Assembly (NCBI GenBank): GCA_958450365.1
Contig: CAUEEP010000211.1
Coordinates: 992,001 to 1,056,000, forward strand
Source of the DNA: Mesorhabditis belari
Taxonomy: Eukaryota > Nematoda > Chromadorea > Rhabditida > Rhabditidae
Length of the DNA: 64,000 nucleotides
Reading direction: 5' to 3'
Made by a program: the position numbers and the translations under genes. Shown here in pieces: positions 22,945 through 34,339 of the stretch; the first letter of the stretch is position 1; the number at the start of each line of letters is the position of its first letter. Under the pieces are notes generated by a model. That model did not search any database and was not told the origin of the DNA. It was given only the letters and a program-made list of their open reading frames with translations.

Positions 22945-23165
22945 CTACTGGACAACGAAATATGATATTTGAAAAACGATCGTCGCTTTCGCTCGTCTGC
23001 TGTAACTCCCTACCGTATTTCTAAATAATAATATTACCATTGTGTAGCCTTGAAAGAGCTTTCAGGAAATGTATAACACTAATAGTTTAAACTCAAAGAC
23101 AACCAGGAGTTTTGGAACGCGCAAAGTGACGATCGTTTTTCAAATATCGTATTTTCACGTGTCAG
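22945..23165. mobile_element. MITE family A, copy 1
   Basis: The ends read 'tactggacaacgaaatatga' and the complementary 'caaatatcgtattt'; the core is 'taccgtatttctaaataata' to 'atagtttaaactcaaagaca'. Two close relatives lie at 57.36-57.60 and 57.86-58.09 kb. Inverted ends of about 60 bp contain GACGATCGT. Non-coding; abuts the Tc3-like element. Confidence 0.85.
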
Positions 23166-23181
23166 CTGCTGCCACGAGATA

Positions 23182-24500
23182 CGGTGCAAAACCATACGCC
23201 ACCCCCTCAATTTCAATTTTCTGCGGCTCCCGTGCGCCGGTGACAAAAAAAACTTTAAAACGTAGTTAGATTCAGGACCAAAATAACCTGGAATCCCAAA
23301 AATCGTCGACATATATAGCAACATGAATGGGGGAAATATAACTGCCAAAAACGAAAATTCCCCCGGTGCAAAACCATACGCCACCCCCCAGTTTTTTGGT
23401 GTCGTTGTTGTATTTTTGTTCAATTTTTATGATAACAAGGTTTATTTATAACAGTAACAGTTTCTTTATATTTGCCATTGTCTGTCCTCGACGACTGATC
23501 ACGTCAAATTATTAACTCAGTATGCTGTCAACTATCTTTTTTGATGGTGCTTCTTGGAATGGCATTCCTCTCACGACCATGGCATCTTTGAGCGCTTGAA
23601 AATTTGCGTTGTTATTATTTGGAAATGTACTAAGCTCGACGAGCAAGCATCCACACAGATTCTCCATGGGGTTGAGATCCGGGGAGCACGCAGGCCAATC
23701 CAGAGGGCACTCCGGCTGACTGAAGTCATTAAGTGGTTACCTTGGCTGATGTGGATGCTGGCGTTGTCTTGCTGTAAATTGAGTTAAGCGAGGTGCTGGC
23801 TTCATCACCCTGACGTGTGAGATGTGGAGAAGAGTTGATGCTTCTCAGAACAGTCCACTTTGACATTGGAAGTTGCAAATCACGCCCGATTTTGTTTGCC
23901 GACCTCGTAGAGTTTCAGGCTTTGTTTCTGATATGGCCCCCGGCCCGTTTGGAGAACCTTTCTTGTGACGTGACCATGCGCATTTGAAGTACCATATTTG
24001 ACTGGGCTTCCCGAGGTAACGAGTTGATCTACAGTTTTCTTGAGCGATTGGTTTGACGACATCTCCGAAATTGACAATCAAAGTTGTTGCATGAGGTCAG
24101 AGTTGAGCTTGCTCCTCGTCAGAGGGTTGATTTACTTTAAGCATTGTTTTTTTTTTAACTTGAAGTAATTCAAAGTAAGTACTTTGGAAGGCCTCCTTAT
24201 AAGGAATCTGAAGTGAAGGGCGGGACTTATGTTTGGCCAGAGGCAGATTTGGCTTTTAAAACTAGAAAAATTATGAAATGACTTTTAGGAATTTCTTGGG
24301 GGGTGGCTTATGGGTTTGCACCAGGTGAATTTTTCGTTTTTTGGCTGTTATATTTCCCCTATTCATATTATGTCGACGATTTTTGGGGTTTCAGGATTAT
24401 TTTTGGTCCTGAATCTAACTACGTTTTCAGTTTTTTTGTCACTGACACGGGAGGCGCCACAATTGGGAATTTTGGAGGATGGCGTATGGTTTTCTCCCCA
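23182..24500 (-). mobile_element. Tc3-like DNA transposon with long bipartite TIRs
   Basis: 23182-23400 and 24299-24500 are inverted copies. Each arm carries two copies of GGTGGCGTATGGTTTTGCACC about 180 bp apart (23182 and 23364; 24299 and 24478), like the paired transposase-binding sites of Tc3. Between them, on the minus strand, degraded transposase reads LQQDNASIH, then in another frame DWPACSPDLNPMENLCG (DD34E-type catalytic region), and VTSGSPVKYGTSNAHGHVTR further 5'. Several frameshifts make it inactive. Open frames inside the arms (YGFAPGE repeats) are TIR translations. Confidence 0.85.
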
Positions 24501-24624
24501 CTGTATAGAGTCCGGCTCTCACCAGCCTTTTCGAGCGCTTTTTTCAAACTATCAACAGTTTTGTGTGATTGATAGCGATGACTGATAGCATTTGTGATTT
24601 ATTTTTCCCCCACTTTCTTAATGC

Positions 24625-25029
24625 CTAGATCTGTATGTTGGACATAGATACAGAGAAACCCGGCATAGATGGTTTAACATAGGGATGTTTGACTCTGTAT
24701 CCCCATTTCTTTTTACATGGAGCACTTTCCGCGCCAATTAGTTTGGCGTTTTCAACCAGCGATTTATAATTTTTTTGACATTTGCCGAAGTTGTTCCGTT
24801 CGCTTTCTTCCATTTCGCTTTCGCATTTGCACGCGTGAGTGAGCATTGCCGCAGTCAAACTTTGGCCCACCTGTCTCCCTTCGTTGAGATTAGCCTTGAT
24901 TTGCGGAGAAGTCAATGTCCAATTCGAGGACTCGGAGCCCGCCAGATTAGTTTGGGAGAGAGAGGGAGGGGTTATGTAAAGCCCTGCCCCAGACAGACAA
25001 ACTGTCCGCGGTTTTGCACCGGAACACAC
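24625..25029 (-). CDS. 134-codon ORF of unknown nature, near transposon-like ends
   Basis: The frame contains GRQVGQSLTAAMLTHACKCE and later KCQKNYKSLVENAKLIGAES. Flanking repeats 'gctttcgcatttgc...gtgagtgagcatt' (24.82 and 25.09 kb) and TATACAGGATGGGCC (about 25.14 kb) look like transposon ends, so the ORF may belong to a mobile element. No family recognised; no start context or splice evidence. Confidence 0.25.
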   Translation of the reverse strand: MCSGAKPRTVCLSGAGLYITPPSLSQTNLAGSESSNWTLTSPQIKANLNEGRQVGQSLTAAMLTHACKCESEMEESERNNFGKCQKNYKSLVENAKLIGAESAPCKKKWGYRVKHPYVKPSMPGFSVSMSNIQI

Positions 25030-25363
25030 AAACAGAACTACTAAGTCTATCTTTTCCAGATTTGGATCTGAAGCTTGATTTTATTCGCTTTCGCATTTGC
25101 GCGTGAGTGAGCATTTCAGCTTGCCAGTAGGCTTTGGCCCATCCTGTATACTGAATAAGCTTCTTTCCTTTCCCTTGGCTCCCCCAACCATTTTATTTGG
25201 CAGTAAAGAAAGAAAAAAAGACAAAGAAAAATAAGCTCGAAAAAAGTTCAGTTTTGGAATTTTTCAATATTTATTAAAATTGCAAAAATTTTCGTAAAAG
25301 CAAGTCAAAATAAAGAAAAATAATGAAAAGCTAGAAAAACTACAATTTACTTTTATAAAGAAA

Positions 25364-25945
25364 TTGATAAAAATTCGAAATAATCAATAATTTTTGGGAT
25401 TAACGTCATTGATTACTTCTTTTCTATTCATTTACGATTTTGTTGGTGATTGAGTGGGTAACGCTTTTATGACTGCACAATCGTAGTGTTCGTCCGAATT
25501 GTTCCTGTTTTGAGTCTCAGGCCCATAGTCAAAAAAGCTTTTCTTTTTGGCTACTCCAAATTTTTTTCAATTCAAATTCAAACTAGAAAGGAAAGAATGA
25601 GGGCTGGGAAAACAATGAAGGCTAGCACAAACACATTTTTGCACGAATGGCTAGATTTGGTTGGAATGAAAGTCGCAAAAATTGATAAAATTCGAAATAA
25701 TCAATAATTTTTGGGATTAGCAATCAATTACGTCTTTTCATAAGCTTCTTTTCATTCATTTGGTTCTTGGTGACTGGTGACCGAGTGGGTAACGCTTTAT
25801 GACTTTTCTGTCACATTCTTCAGTCCAATTATTCCTACTTTGATCCCAGGCCCATAGTCAAAAAAGCTTTTCTTTTACTAACTCCAAATTTCTTCAATTC
25901 AAATTCAAACTAGAAAGGAAAACATATAAGGGCTTGGAAAGGCAC
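25364..25945. repeat. Direct tandem duplication, about 260-bp units
   Basis: 25364-25610 and 25678-25940 align throughout ('aaataatcaataatttttgg', 'gagtgggtaacgctttatga', 'caggcccatagtcaaaaaag', 'caattcaaattcaaactaga'). Offset about 315 bp. Non-coding. Confidence 0.85.
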
Positions 25946-26121
25946 TGCACGTCTAACTTTTACGATGTAGCTGGGAATCTAGTTGGAGGGATATGAAAAT
26001 CTAAAAGAAATTGCTTAAAATAAAAAGAAGATTAATTTTATGAATAAAATTTCAAATTCAAGAACTTCCAGACTAAATTTTGACAAAAATTTGCTTTTTT
26101 TGAATTTTGATAAATTGAGAA

Positions 26122-26460
26122 ATGAGAGAAATTCGTTTTTTTTCCCTTGAAGAATTAGAGGACAGAAGAAGAGAGATGTTGCGTGAAAATGGGGTACCCT
26201 TCGGTTCTACATCCGAAACACTCACTCGCCAATCAAAGTGCTGCGGTGATTATGCCGCTCCGCTTATCCCATCCCGTTCTCATGCCAAGGCCCCCTCGGT
26301 TAAGCATCCCCATCCGGGTCTTCTCGGTTATCGATTTTCGTTCGACCAATCGACTGATCACACTTCGGACAGGCACTCTCTTTCACTCATCATAGTCAAC
26401 TCATTTGTCAGCTCCTTACTTACCGAGTTGAGCCTCTCGTCCTCTGTGGAGTCTCTGTAG
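26122..26460 (+). CDS. Possible small protein, unknown
   Basis: A 112-codon frame starts MREIRFFSLEELEDRRREML and is less AT-rich than its surroundings. No domain is recognised. Its 3' end runs into a tandem repeat 'tctctgtggagtctctgtgg' (26435-26515). Low confidence. Confidence 0.25.
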   Translation: MREIRFFSLEELEDRRREMLRENGVPFGSTSETLTRQSKCCGDYAAPLIPSRSHAKAPSVKHPHPGLLGYRFSFDQSTDHTSDRHSLSLIIVNSFVSSLLTELSLSSSVESL

Positions 26461-26529
26461 TTCTCTGTGGAATCTCTGTGGAGTCTCTGTGGACTTCTCT
26501 GTGGATTCTCTGTGACTGCTTGAACCGAC

Positions 26530-27022
26530 AATTACCAGAATGCGTAGATTTCAAAAAAATTGGAATTATGATCGTGAGATAAGGTATTCAGTTGAGATTA
26601 AGATCTAATTATTAATAAAATAAAGATTTTTAAAGCTTTAGTGATTCGTCGAAGGAGTGCTCCGCGAGGCGTTTGTGGCTTGGCGAAGTGTTTGGGCGAC
26701 TCCACTGGGGTCTGGAAAGAGTTGAGATTGATTTTTTTTTGCTGCTGAACACCAGTGCTGGGGTATTAAATTTTACTAACACCAAAAACTAAAAAGTTTC
26801 CAGCTAGTGCAACCACTTTAGGGGGTTTCTCCAAAGGCCCCTGATTACAGTAATTAGATATGGTATTTCCCTAACCGCTCAAACCAAGGTCCTTACATTG
26901 TCCTTACATTAAAACTAGATATTAAGGCAATCCTATGCGGGGTTACGGTAGTATCTACACTCCAAGCTACGGTAGCTTCCAGGGCACACTTTTGAGCGGC
27001 TAGTCGATTTGATTCGACTCAC
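26530..27022. other. Spacer, nothing firm
   Basis: Contains two 'ctacggta' words and no supported gene. Confidence 0.4.
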
Positions 27023-29364
27023 CGGATGCAGAGCTCTCTCACGCTTTCTCGGAGAGATCGTCCCTTGCATCGACTTCCATCTGAAATATTGGTTAATGGG
27101 ACATTTGATATCGGCCCCTCCTTTCCCGTTAGCATGTGACTTTTAGCTCAAATATCTTGTTGTTTTGCTTCCCAGTTTAAACGTTCTTGGTATCATTCGA
27201 TTCGCCAAGTCTTATCTCTATCGATTGGTACAAAAGGTATTTCGTTTGAACAGCTCAACACCAAGATGTTGAGCTCAGGTTGCATTGCTATTGGGAACAG
27301 GCGGGACGAAGCTGTATTAAATATCCCAAAATCGAAAACATTGACCATGAGTTCAATAATAACTATAAAGCTATGTAAAAAAAGCTTTTACTTTTACTCT
27401 TGAGATATTCCAGATCAGTTTTATTCATTCAAATTTTTCTCATTCAAACCTTTTTCGAGATTCTCGGCTTGCATGTGAACTTGTGCGGCTTGCAAGCATA
27501 GGGCTTTACAAGATGGATACAGCATTCGCTCTTTAAAATCGAAGAACCGAACGGGAGGGAAGGGAATAGATGAAAACTAAAGAAAGAAATTTTAGTTAGA
27601 GTATTAAATCTAGATATCTTTTATATATTTTTTCAAACCATTTATATATTAACTTTATACCACTGTTTTCTAATGTTTTGGATCCCATTTGAAACCATAC
27701 TTGCATCTATTAGCATCTTCAAAATTTACTGATGTTATTGATCCTAGATCATCGATCGTAGTAGCCCAAAACGATAGAACGCGTGTATCTGGGTTTATTC
27801 CCGAGGATTAGTCCAGCAGGCTCGGACGCGGAAACCGATGCTTGAGTGTCCTCCAATTTGATCTGCCTCATTTAATGTGTCCACCTGAAATTGAAAAGCT
27901 TTTTTTGTGATCTTTTTAAACCTAGTCAATCTTGTCAGAATTTCTTACGATTTTGAAAGTTTAAGACAAATATATTTAAACGTAAGCCAAAGCGAAGCCA
28001 GGTCTTGGTTTCGATTGGCCAAAGAGCAGTAAAAGTGAGGCCTTGCCAGTACTGTCTTCTGATTGTTGCTGAACAGACCTGGCTTGGCCCTGATCTAGAG
28101 GGAAGCCAGACCTGATCTTACGGATCCTGGTCGTAAAATTTTGTTTAGAACATGCAATCCAAATATCTATTCTATCAATTTTCACTTTTACCGATAACTG
28201 CACGAAGAGTTGTTTTTGTGATTCCCCAAGAGTTCTTTCAGCTTATCCTCAGCGTTTCGATCCAACGGAAAACGACACCACGAAAGATTACTATTAATGA
28301 ATAAGTTGTAATATCGAATTCATTTAGTTCTAAACATATTTTAAATTTGCATGGCTCCAAATTTCGAACCTCACCTTTCATGCCGGCCGGGGGCGGCTTT
28401 CCTGTATATACGAGCGCTCAGCAATGCAGTGAAAGTTTCTAAATATTTTTTTAGAAAAAGATAATTTAGCTATAATATAGTGCATATCTTAAATATTTAT
28501 ATCCCCCGCTTTCTATATTATTATCTTGTATTTTTTTCTCACCTTGTTCAACTCCGCTCATCGGTCCGATCTTTTCTTTCCCTTCAACCAGCTTTCAAGT
28601 GAGTCCGGGGTGAAGTCTTTTCCTGTTTATGATTCGATGACGAATGTATAAATGGTTTAAGCCGCAATTAAACACCAAATATTTCTAAATTAGGCTATTG
28701 GAGTTGTTTATCACTAATTTAGCCAAAATGAACTAGAACTAGAACTGAAAATTTTTCTCTTTGATCAGTGACGTATCTCTCGTACTCGATATAACAAGCA
28801 CCAATTCAGTTTTGAAAGTGGCACACGTGGCGGCGAAGTAAGCATTTTTCTCTTTCACTGGCACTACAGATCGTGGCAGAAACTGAAAAAAAAACACCTG
28901 AATTATCTTACCTTCCAAAATCATTTCTTGTCAATATAAGCGCACCCTTCTAATGCATTGAATTCTTTATTTTTTTCTTTTTCAGCTCACCGAAAAAAAA
29001 AAAAGCAAAGTTCCAAGGCATCGGTTTTACACAAATTTAACTAAAAACAAAACTCCGTAATCCGGAATCCATTCCATTAATTGTTCAATCGGAAAGAACG
29101 AAACACGGCTCGACTGAGTCGACATTTCAGTAACCTCAGGTCTAGCCACTTCTCCAATCCGGAGTCCATTTGTACTCGCCAGTTCGGGTTCAGCTCTTTC
29201 TCCCAGTCGAGATTGGGTTGACCTTGATCTATATCATAATACACCAGAACTAGCAACACTGCTGACGCTTTGATCTGGCTTGCATTTTCTTTATTTGACT
29301 GAGTTGGAGCGTTTCGAAGAGATAGTTTGCCCAGATCAGGTGTGGAACTGCGCTGTTTTACCAT
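27023..29364 (-). CDS. Candidate multi-exon gene of unknown function (boundaries uncertain)
   Basis: Several minus-strand segments have exon hallmarks. 29077-29364 is an open frame MVKQRSSTPDLGKLSLRNAP. 28747-28882 follows a TTTTTTCAG acceptor and reads FLPRSVVPVKEKNAYFAATC. 28556-28637 reads KDFTPDSLESWLKGKKRSDR then stop. 28192-28290 lies between an acceptor and GTAAAA and reads NLSWCRFPLDRNAEDKLKEL. A segment at about 27790-27885 follows ATTTCAG. 27023-27080 runs from TTTCAG to GTGAGT. I could not chain all phases, so these may be one gene, two genes or decayed exons. No family is recognised. Confidence 0.35.
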
Positions 29365-30808
29365 ATAAATTGACAGGGATTGCTATTTTACATTAACACT
29401 GCTCATTTCCTTTACTTAGCTGACTTTTGTATTAACCGCAGGTGGGAGAATTTACAACAACACATCCCTAAAACAAGTGTTATCATCGGGCCCACTAGAC
29501 AACTCTGGCGATCCCCGCTAATTTTACAGCACTAAATCCACATTTCCCATTTATCTTTAGTTTCCAAAATTTCCCGTCAGAAATCTCCGTCAAACAACGA
29601 GTAAATTTTGTTAAAAAATGCGCGCTGAGACAACTATTTTGTCAGAGACAACAAATCCCCTCTAAAACAGCACCAGTTCTCAATCAAACAATCGAAAATG
29701 TACAAAGATCATACCAGAATACTCTAACCTCAAAAATAAAGTACTTCTTTCGATCTAGATCTCGATCTAGATTTCTGGAGGATCTACTTTAGATCCCGTT
29801 TTTATAAAATCTAGGAGAGAACAGGTTTTACAAAGATTTTTTGAATAAATTACATAAAAATTCAGACCTTTTCCAACATTTGGCAAAATTTTGAATGCAA
29901 ACAGGTAATATTTATATTTTGTGGCATTTCTTTTTGAGTGAATTGAAATTCCTTTCCAGTGAAAGTAGAACAAAGTTCAGCAAAGCTTCGATTTTTAGAA
30001 TTTTTCACTCTATTCATAAGTGAAAATTTTATTTCGATTGAACGAGACTTTAAAATTGAATATTAAAGTCAAAGTAAACTTACAAATTGAACATTAAAGA
30101 CCCCCAAGTAAACTTTAAAATTGAATATTTTTAAAAGTTTACTTGACTTTTTCGTTTTTTTACGCCAATTCTTCGAAATAAACCTCCAATTCCGGTTTGG
30201 CAAGACATCACTTTATTATTAAATTTCAGGTAAACTTTGGTCCAAAAATCCTTCCGGTGAACCCTGGAAATGCTTTGAAATTTAAAAAGATTATTTTGCT
30301 TACCAAAAAAAACAAAGAAATTTTTTAGATAACGGCATTATTTTGCCGAAAAGCCTTCCAGCCAAGTAAACCAGAGTAGATCATCTTCCGGAAATGTTTT
30401 TTTACACAAAACATAAAAGAAAAGTTGATTGAGGGAAAGATTTCTCTGGGATCCGGGCAACAAATCAATAAAGCTTCAGCAAAATTCTTTGAATAAAAAG
30501 TAAAGATCGATGGTTCAGGCTTCTGCTCTCATCCAAATCTTAGACCAGTTAAAAGCCAGCGAACTAGTCATGCCGATCTATCTCTGACTTCTGCTGGGCC
30601 AGGGTTGACCCTGGCATTGCTCAACTCAAAGATTGACTCTGGAATAGAAATTAATTTTCAAGCGTTCACCAGTAAAAGCTAGGCCTAAGCCTGACGCACA
30701 AAATTTGCTTGACCCAGAAAAATTAACTCTGGCACAGTCTGTTGTTTTACAATCAATTGTATTGAAGTCCCGGGTTTGATATCAAATCCAAATGTACTCG
30801 AGTCATAG
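29365..30808. other. Intergenic, no gene resolved
   Basis: AT-rich. A 68-codon minus frame at 29767-29973 has no motif. Short repeated words 'attgaatattaaag' and 'aagtaaactt' lie at 30.05-30.15 kb. Confidence 0.4.
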
Positions 30809-31114
30809 ATGAATTCAAGTTCAAACGGTGCATTTGATGATCGATCTAGGCTAAGCCGTGGGCCAAAGCAGCCCCGCTACTTTCAAAACTTTATTAGAGT
30901 TTTGAGAATTAATCTCTATGCTAAGGATAAAAATATGTTTAAGGCTAACAGAATAAAACACAACAACAACCCCAGTAAACAAACGATCGATAGAAGAGGC
31001 TTCCAGCTGAATTCCTCAGATAAAAGAAACAAGAATGAGGGAGTGGAGCCCCAAAACGGAAGCTCTTTGAAAAGAGAAAGGAAAAGAAAGATGGAGACCT
31101 CGAAAGGTCAATAA
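30809..31114 (+). CDS. Small basic hypothetical protein
   Basis: A 101-codon frame from ATG, starting MNSSSNGAFDDRSRLSRGPK and ending KRERKRKMETSKGQ. It is rich in Lys, Arg, Asn and Ser, with a nuclear-signal-like basic end. No homology is recognised and no splice sites tie it to other exons; chance or decayed coding is possible. Confidence 0.25.
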   Translation: MNSSSNGAFDDRSRLSRGPKQPRYFQNFIRVLRINLYAKDKNMFKANRIKHNNNPSKQTIDRRGFQLNSSDKRNKNEGVEPQNGSSLKRERKRKMETSKGQ

Positions 31115-31948
31115 GAAGTGGTTAAATTTTTATAGAAGGGAAGAATGGAAGAGAAGGGACTCTATGAAAGGGAGTCTCTTGGTTTTGGATCGAGACGAGC
31201 AAGAGGCACAGGGTTTTCTCTTTAGCTCTATTCATTTTCCACCTCACTTCCTTTCACTGTTCCCCCAAATTGTGGATCTTTTTGCGTCGGCGGACTCTAG
31301 GGTTTCCCTAGTGTTTTCATAGAAATTGCAGCCTTTTCCCCAAAAAGCCGTTCCTGGTCGTCAGCCAATACCCCTCCACCCCACCACTTTCTCTTTCTCT
31401 TAGTTTTGCCTGCAGACTGGGATAGGCTGAGAAGGGTAAAGGAGCGCAAAGCCAGGGTACCCTTCTCTTACCCTTTCTCTCACTCTCAATTTCCCGCACC
31501 AACACCCCGGCACCCAGCTGATGCCATGAATGGCCCCAGCACCTCAAGCAAACAATAACGAACTTGGTTCACTCTCTATCTTCATTGCTTCTGCAGTTAA
31601 ATAATAGAAATCTGCAGTAATCCTACAGTCTAGTAAGTACAGTAATCTTAGTAATTGTTTCAGAGTTGAGACCGTAGCATTGAAAAGTGTATGAAAGAGG
31701 TTATACAGAAAATCTATCGAGATCGCTAAGCCAACTCCAGCACAGCTGCAGCCAAGTAGTCCAGGCTCTTGAGCTACCACATAGACATCAATCATCTGAC
31801 AGAGTGGAGTATCTATGTGGTAGCTCCAAATTCCTCCGACTACTCGTCACAGTGTGCTAATCTTCCTAACATGAAGTTATTGCTGAAAATAAATATCCCG
31901 AGCTACCCCGAGAGTTAAAATAGTTGGAGTTGGGATAAAGTTGAGCAT
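31115..31948. other. Spacer with weak minus-strand frames
   Basis: Two adjoining minus-strand frames (31317-31547 and 31544-31795) have no motif. A 20-bp word 'agctaccacatagac' near 31.77 kb is echoed inverted at 31.81 kb. Nothing firm. Confidence 0.35.
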
Positions 31949-32188
31949 ATGGAAAGTGATTCAGCCGACTTGACTTTTGAGACCCGAAATGGACTGAAAG
32001 GAACTCCTCCTCTGGCCACTCGGCTGTTTTACACCTACGGAACAGCTGATCGAATAAAACCTACGGATTTCAAAAGTGAAACTTTACATTTGGTTTGCTA
32101 TTTGCATTTAAAACAAAAACGCTGCTGGGATAAATCAAAGCATCCCGAAGTAAAGACTGGAGAGAGTCTAATCAGTGGTCCTCTTTGA
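31949..32188 (+). CDS. Small hypothetical ORF
   Basis: A 79-codon frame MESDSADLTFETRNGLKGTP with a mixed, protein-like composition. It lies convergent to the H15 gene. Unknown; low confidence. Confidence 0.25.
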   Translation: MESDSADLTFETRNGLKGTPPLATRLFYTYGTADRIKPTDFKSETLHLVCYLHLKQKRCWDKSKHPEVKTGESLISGPL

Positions 32189-32531
32189 GAAATCATCAAG
32201 AATCCGTCGATATGATCTCGTCACAAACCAGATCAGTCTTTCCCTCTCTCGAGAATCAAAGTTGATGATGAGGATTCTGTCATTTTTTCGAGACGAGACG
32301 GTCAACAGTAAGGTGGGCGAAGGGGGGTGGAAAAAGCGAAGTCCTCTAATGTTTGTCAGTGTTTTTCCCTGAGGACCGATCCAGGATTGATATTTTCTAA
32401 TTTTAATTTTAATGATTTTTAACAATAACAAAATTTTAATTGAGTATCATTGGAAGATTACTAAAAGCTGTTTCTCGAACAATTTGATTCCTGTAATGCA
32501 ATAATATTAAATATTTAAAAACCCAAAACAA

Positions 32532-34265
32532 TTAAAGTAGGGATAAAAGGAGAAATATCACGGAAATAACGAGCAAATAAATCAGGCCTTTTTCTTTGGC
32601 TATTCCCGAAGCTGAGCCGTGAGCCATTCCATCGAAGGTAATATTGTATCTTGCCATTGGACCCATCCCAGATGAGCGTTCGATTTCACGCAGACTTCAC
32701 TCCATCTTCTAGACGTCGCCATAAGTACTTTGTAGTCACAAAAGAAAATTTTGTAGTAAACCTTTACGCATCTATCTTAAGCTTGCATAGATAAGAGTCG
32801 AACTGTTAAGGTTTTTGAAAAACATACACTACCGCCAGTTTGTCGCTGATCGCGAAAGTGCTCCCGGATGTATTTGAGAATCGCAATTCCTGTCGATCCT
32901 TGACGATCAGCCATGTCAAAGATTGCCTCGAGAATCATTTTGCATGTAGGGCGGATGCTAAAAACTAAAAAGTGTAACTTCTCCGATTAGACGCTAAAAA
33001 CAGAGATTGAATAAAAATATGCATCTTTAGCAGGCAACTTTTGTCTTTATCTACTAAAGAAGCTAGTCGTTGTTTAGCAAAAGACTAACCGTGCCGACTT
33101 TGCTGCCGCTGGTTGATCCCTCCGACCATCGGCGCTGTGGCTGTAATGGAACAGTTGAGTTGAAGAATTTCGTCGACCAGACTCCGCCAGCACATTACTT
33201 CATCTGCTTTCCTTTGTCGAGGAAACGTGTGAAATTACCATTTGTCCTCCATTTGCCAAAAAGTTGGGACAATTTAGGGCCATGCTAAAAATAAATGCAA
33301 TCTTAACGCTGTTTTGATATTGTTTGGTTAAAAAATAAACACAAACACTTGGCTATTTGTAATTGAAAATACCCACTTTCAGATCTGAGGGGATTTCGTA
33401 GTTTTCCTCGATAAAAATTCACGAATGCCCGACATGGTGATCCTTGCATGAAAGCCGGTTGATAGCTTCGGCGATCATCTCATCATGAGTTGCATTCTAA
33501 ATAAAAAATGAGTTAGTTAAAGTTTATAGGTTTCGAAAGGGTTTAGCTATAAAAAGCTTATTCATTGTTTAAATTTCGTTGAAAATAGGAGGAATATGCT
33601 TTCACCTCTTAATTGGCTCCTTATAGAAAAACTAATGAAGCAACTTTGAAGGCACATCCTGCCATTTTTAATAGATTAAACTTGTCCAAAACGAGTTATA
33701 GACCATCAATCTAAGCTTGTACTTATTAAAGTTTTCCGGAAAGACAATCAGCGGTGTTAAATTGGCTTCAGCAACAATCAAATGCACTTCAATTGAGAAC
33801 TCCAGCTTACAGGATTTAGCTTGCAACTCTAGTACACGTTGCATTCATTTTAGCGTACTCAACTACAAACTTCCTCAAAAACACACGCTGATGAATGCTA
33901 ACTTTACATAGAAGATTACAAGGATTCTAAAAATATACCATTTCTTTCTTGTCGCTGGCTGTTTCTTTTCTTCTTTGGAATATCTTCTTCTGACGACATC
34001 TCTCCGCCGATTTTCTCGAAGTTGATTCTTCTTCTAACGTGATCTCTCGGCTCGAGCCCATTTTCTTTTTTCCATCTTTGCTCAGTCGTTGATAGGAGCT
34101 CGTTTTCTTTTGACCATCTTTGCTCGAAGTCCATGATAGAGAGCTCGTTTTCTTTTGTTCATCTTTGCCCGAAGTCGTTGATAGAGAGCTCGTTTTCTTT
34201 TTTCCATCTTTGCTCAAAGTCGTTGATAGAGAGCGGAGTCGACTTCGCTTTCCGGTGATATGCAT
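32532..34265 (-). CDS. Linker-histone-like gene with two H15 domains, basic repeats and hydrophobic C-terminus (frame-damaged)
   Basis: Exon 33939-34265 starts MHITGKRSRLRS after a TTTCTTTAG acceptor and carries four copies of a 15-residue basic unit (LSTTLSKDGKKKTSS). It joins in phase to 33377-33496, reading THDEMIAEAINRLS and IFIEENYEIPSDLK: H15 domain 1, with an in-frame TGA between. 33090-33284 continues less clearly. Exon 32833-32957 begins HPPYMQ, shifts frame, then reads MILEAIFDMADRQGSTGIAI and LKYIREHF: H15 domain 2. Its end (RRLEDGVKS, then MGPMARYNITF) is at about 32620-32727 and is followed by a hydrophobic tail GLIYLLVISVIFLLLSLL to a stop at 32532. Linker histones bind nucleosomal DNA; most animal H1s have one such domain. 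The TGA and at least two frameshifts may be assembly errors or decay. Confidence 0.65.
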
Positions 34266-34339
34266 TTGTTTCCCTAAAGAAAACAAAGATTTTGCAGGTG
34301 TTAAAGTAAAGAAAAAAGAAAATAAGCAAAAATGATATT

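Noticed and set aside
24303..24585. Overlapping membrane-like ORFs (YGFAPGEFFVFW...)
   Set aside because: They are translations of the Tc3-like terminal inverted repeat; the same words appear on the opposite strand at 23.08-23.42 kb.
28596..28637. DNA-binding (THAP-like) domain in the 27-29 kb locus
   Set aside because: The W-x-RFP-like wording is too short and the required Cys/His pattern is not present.
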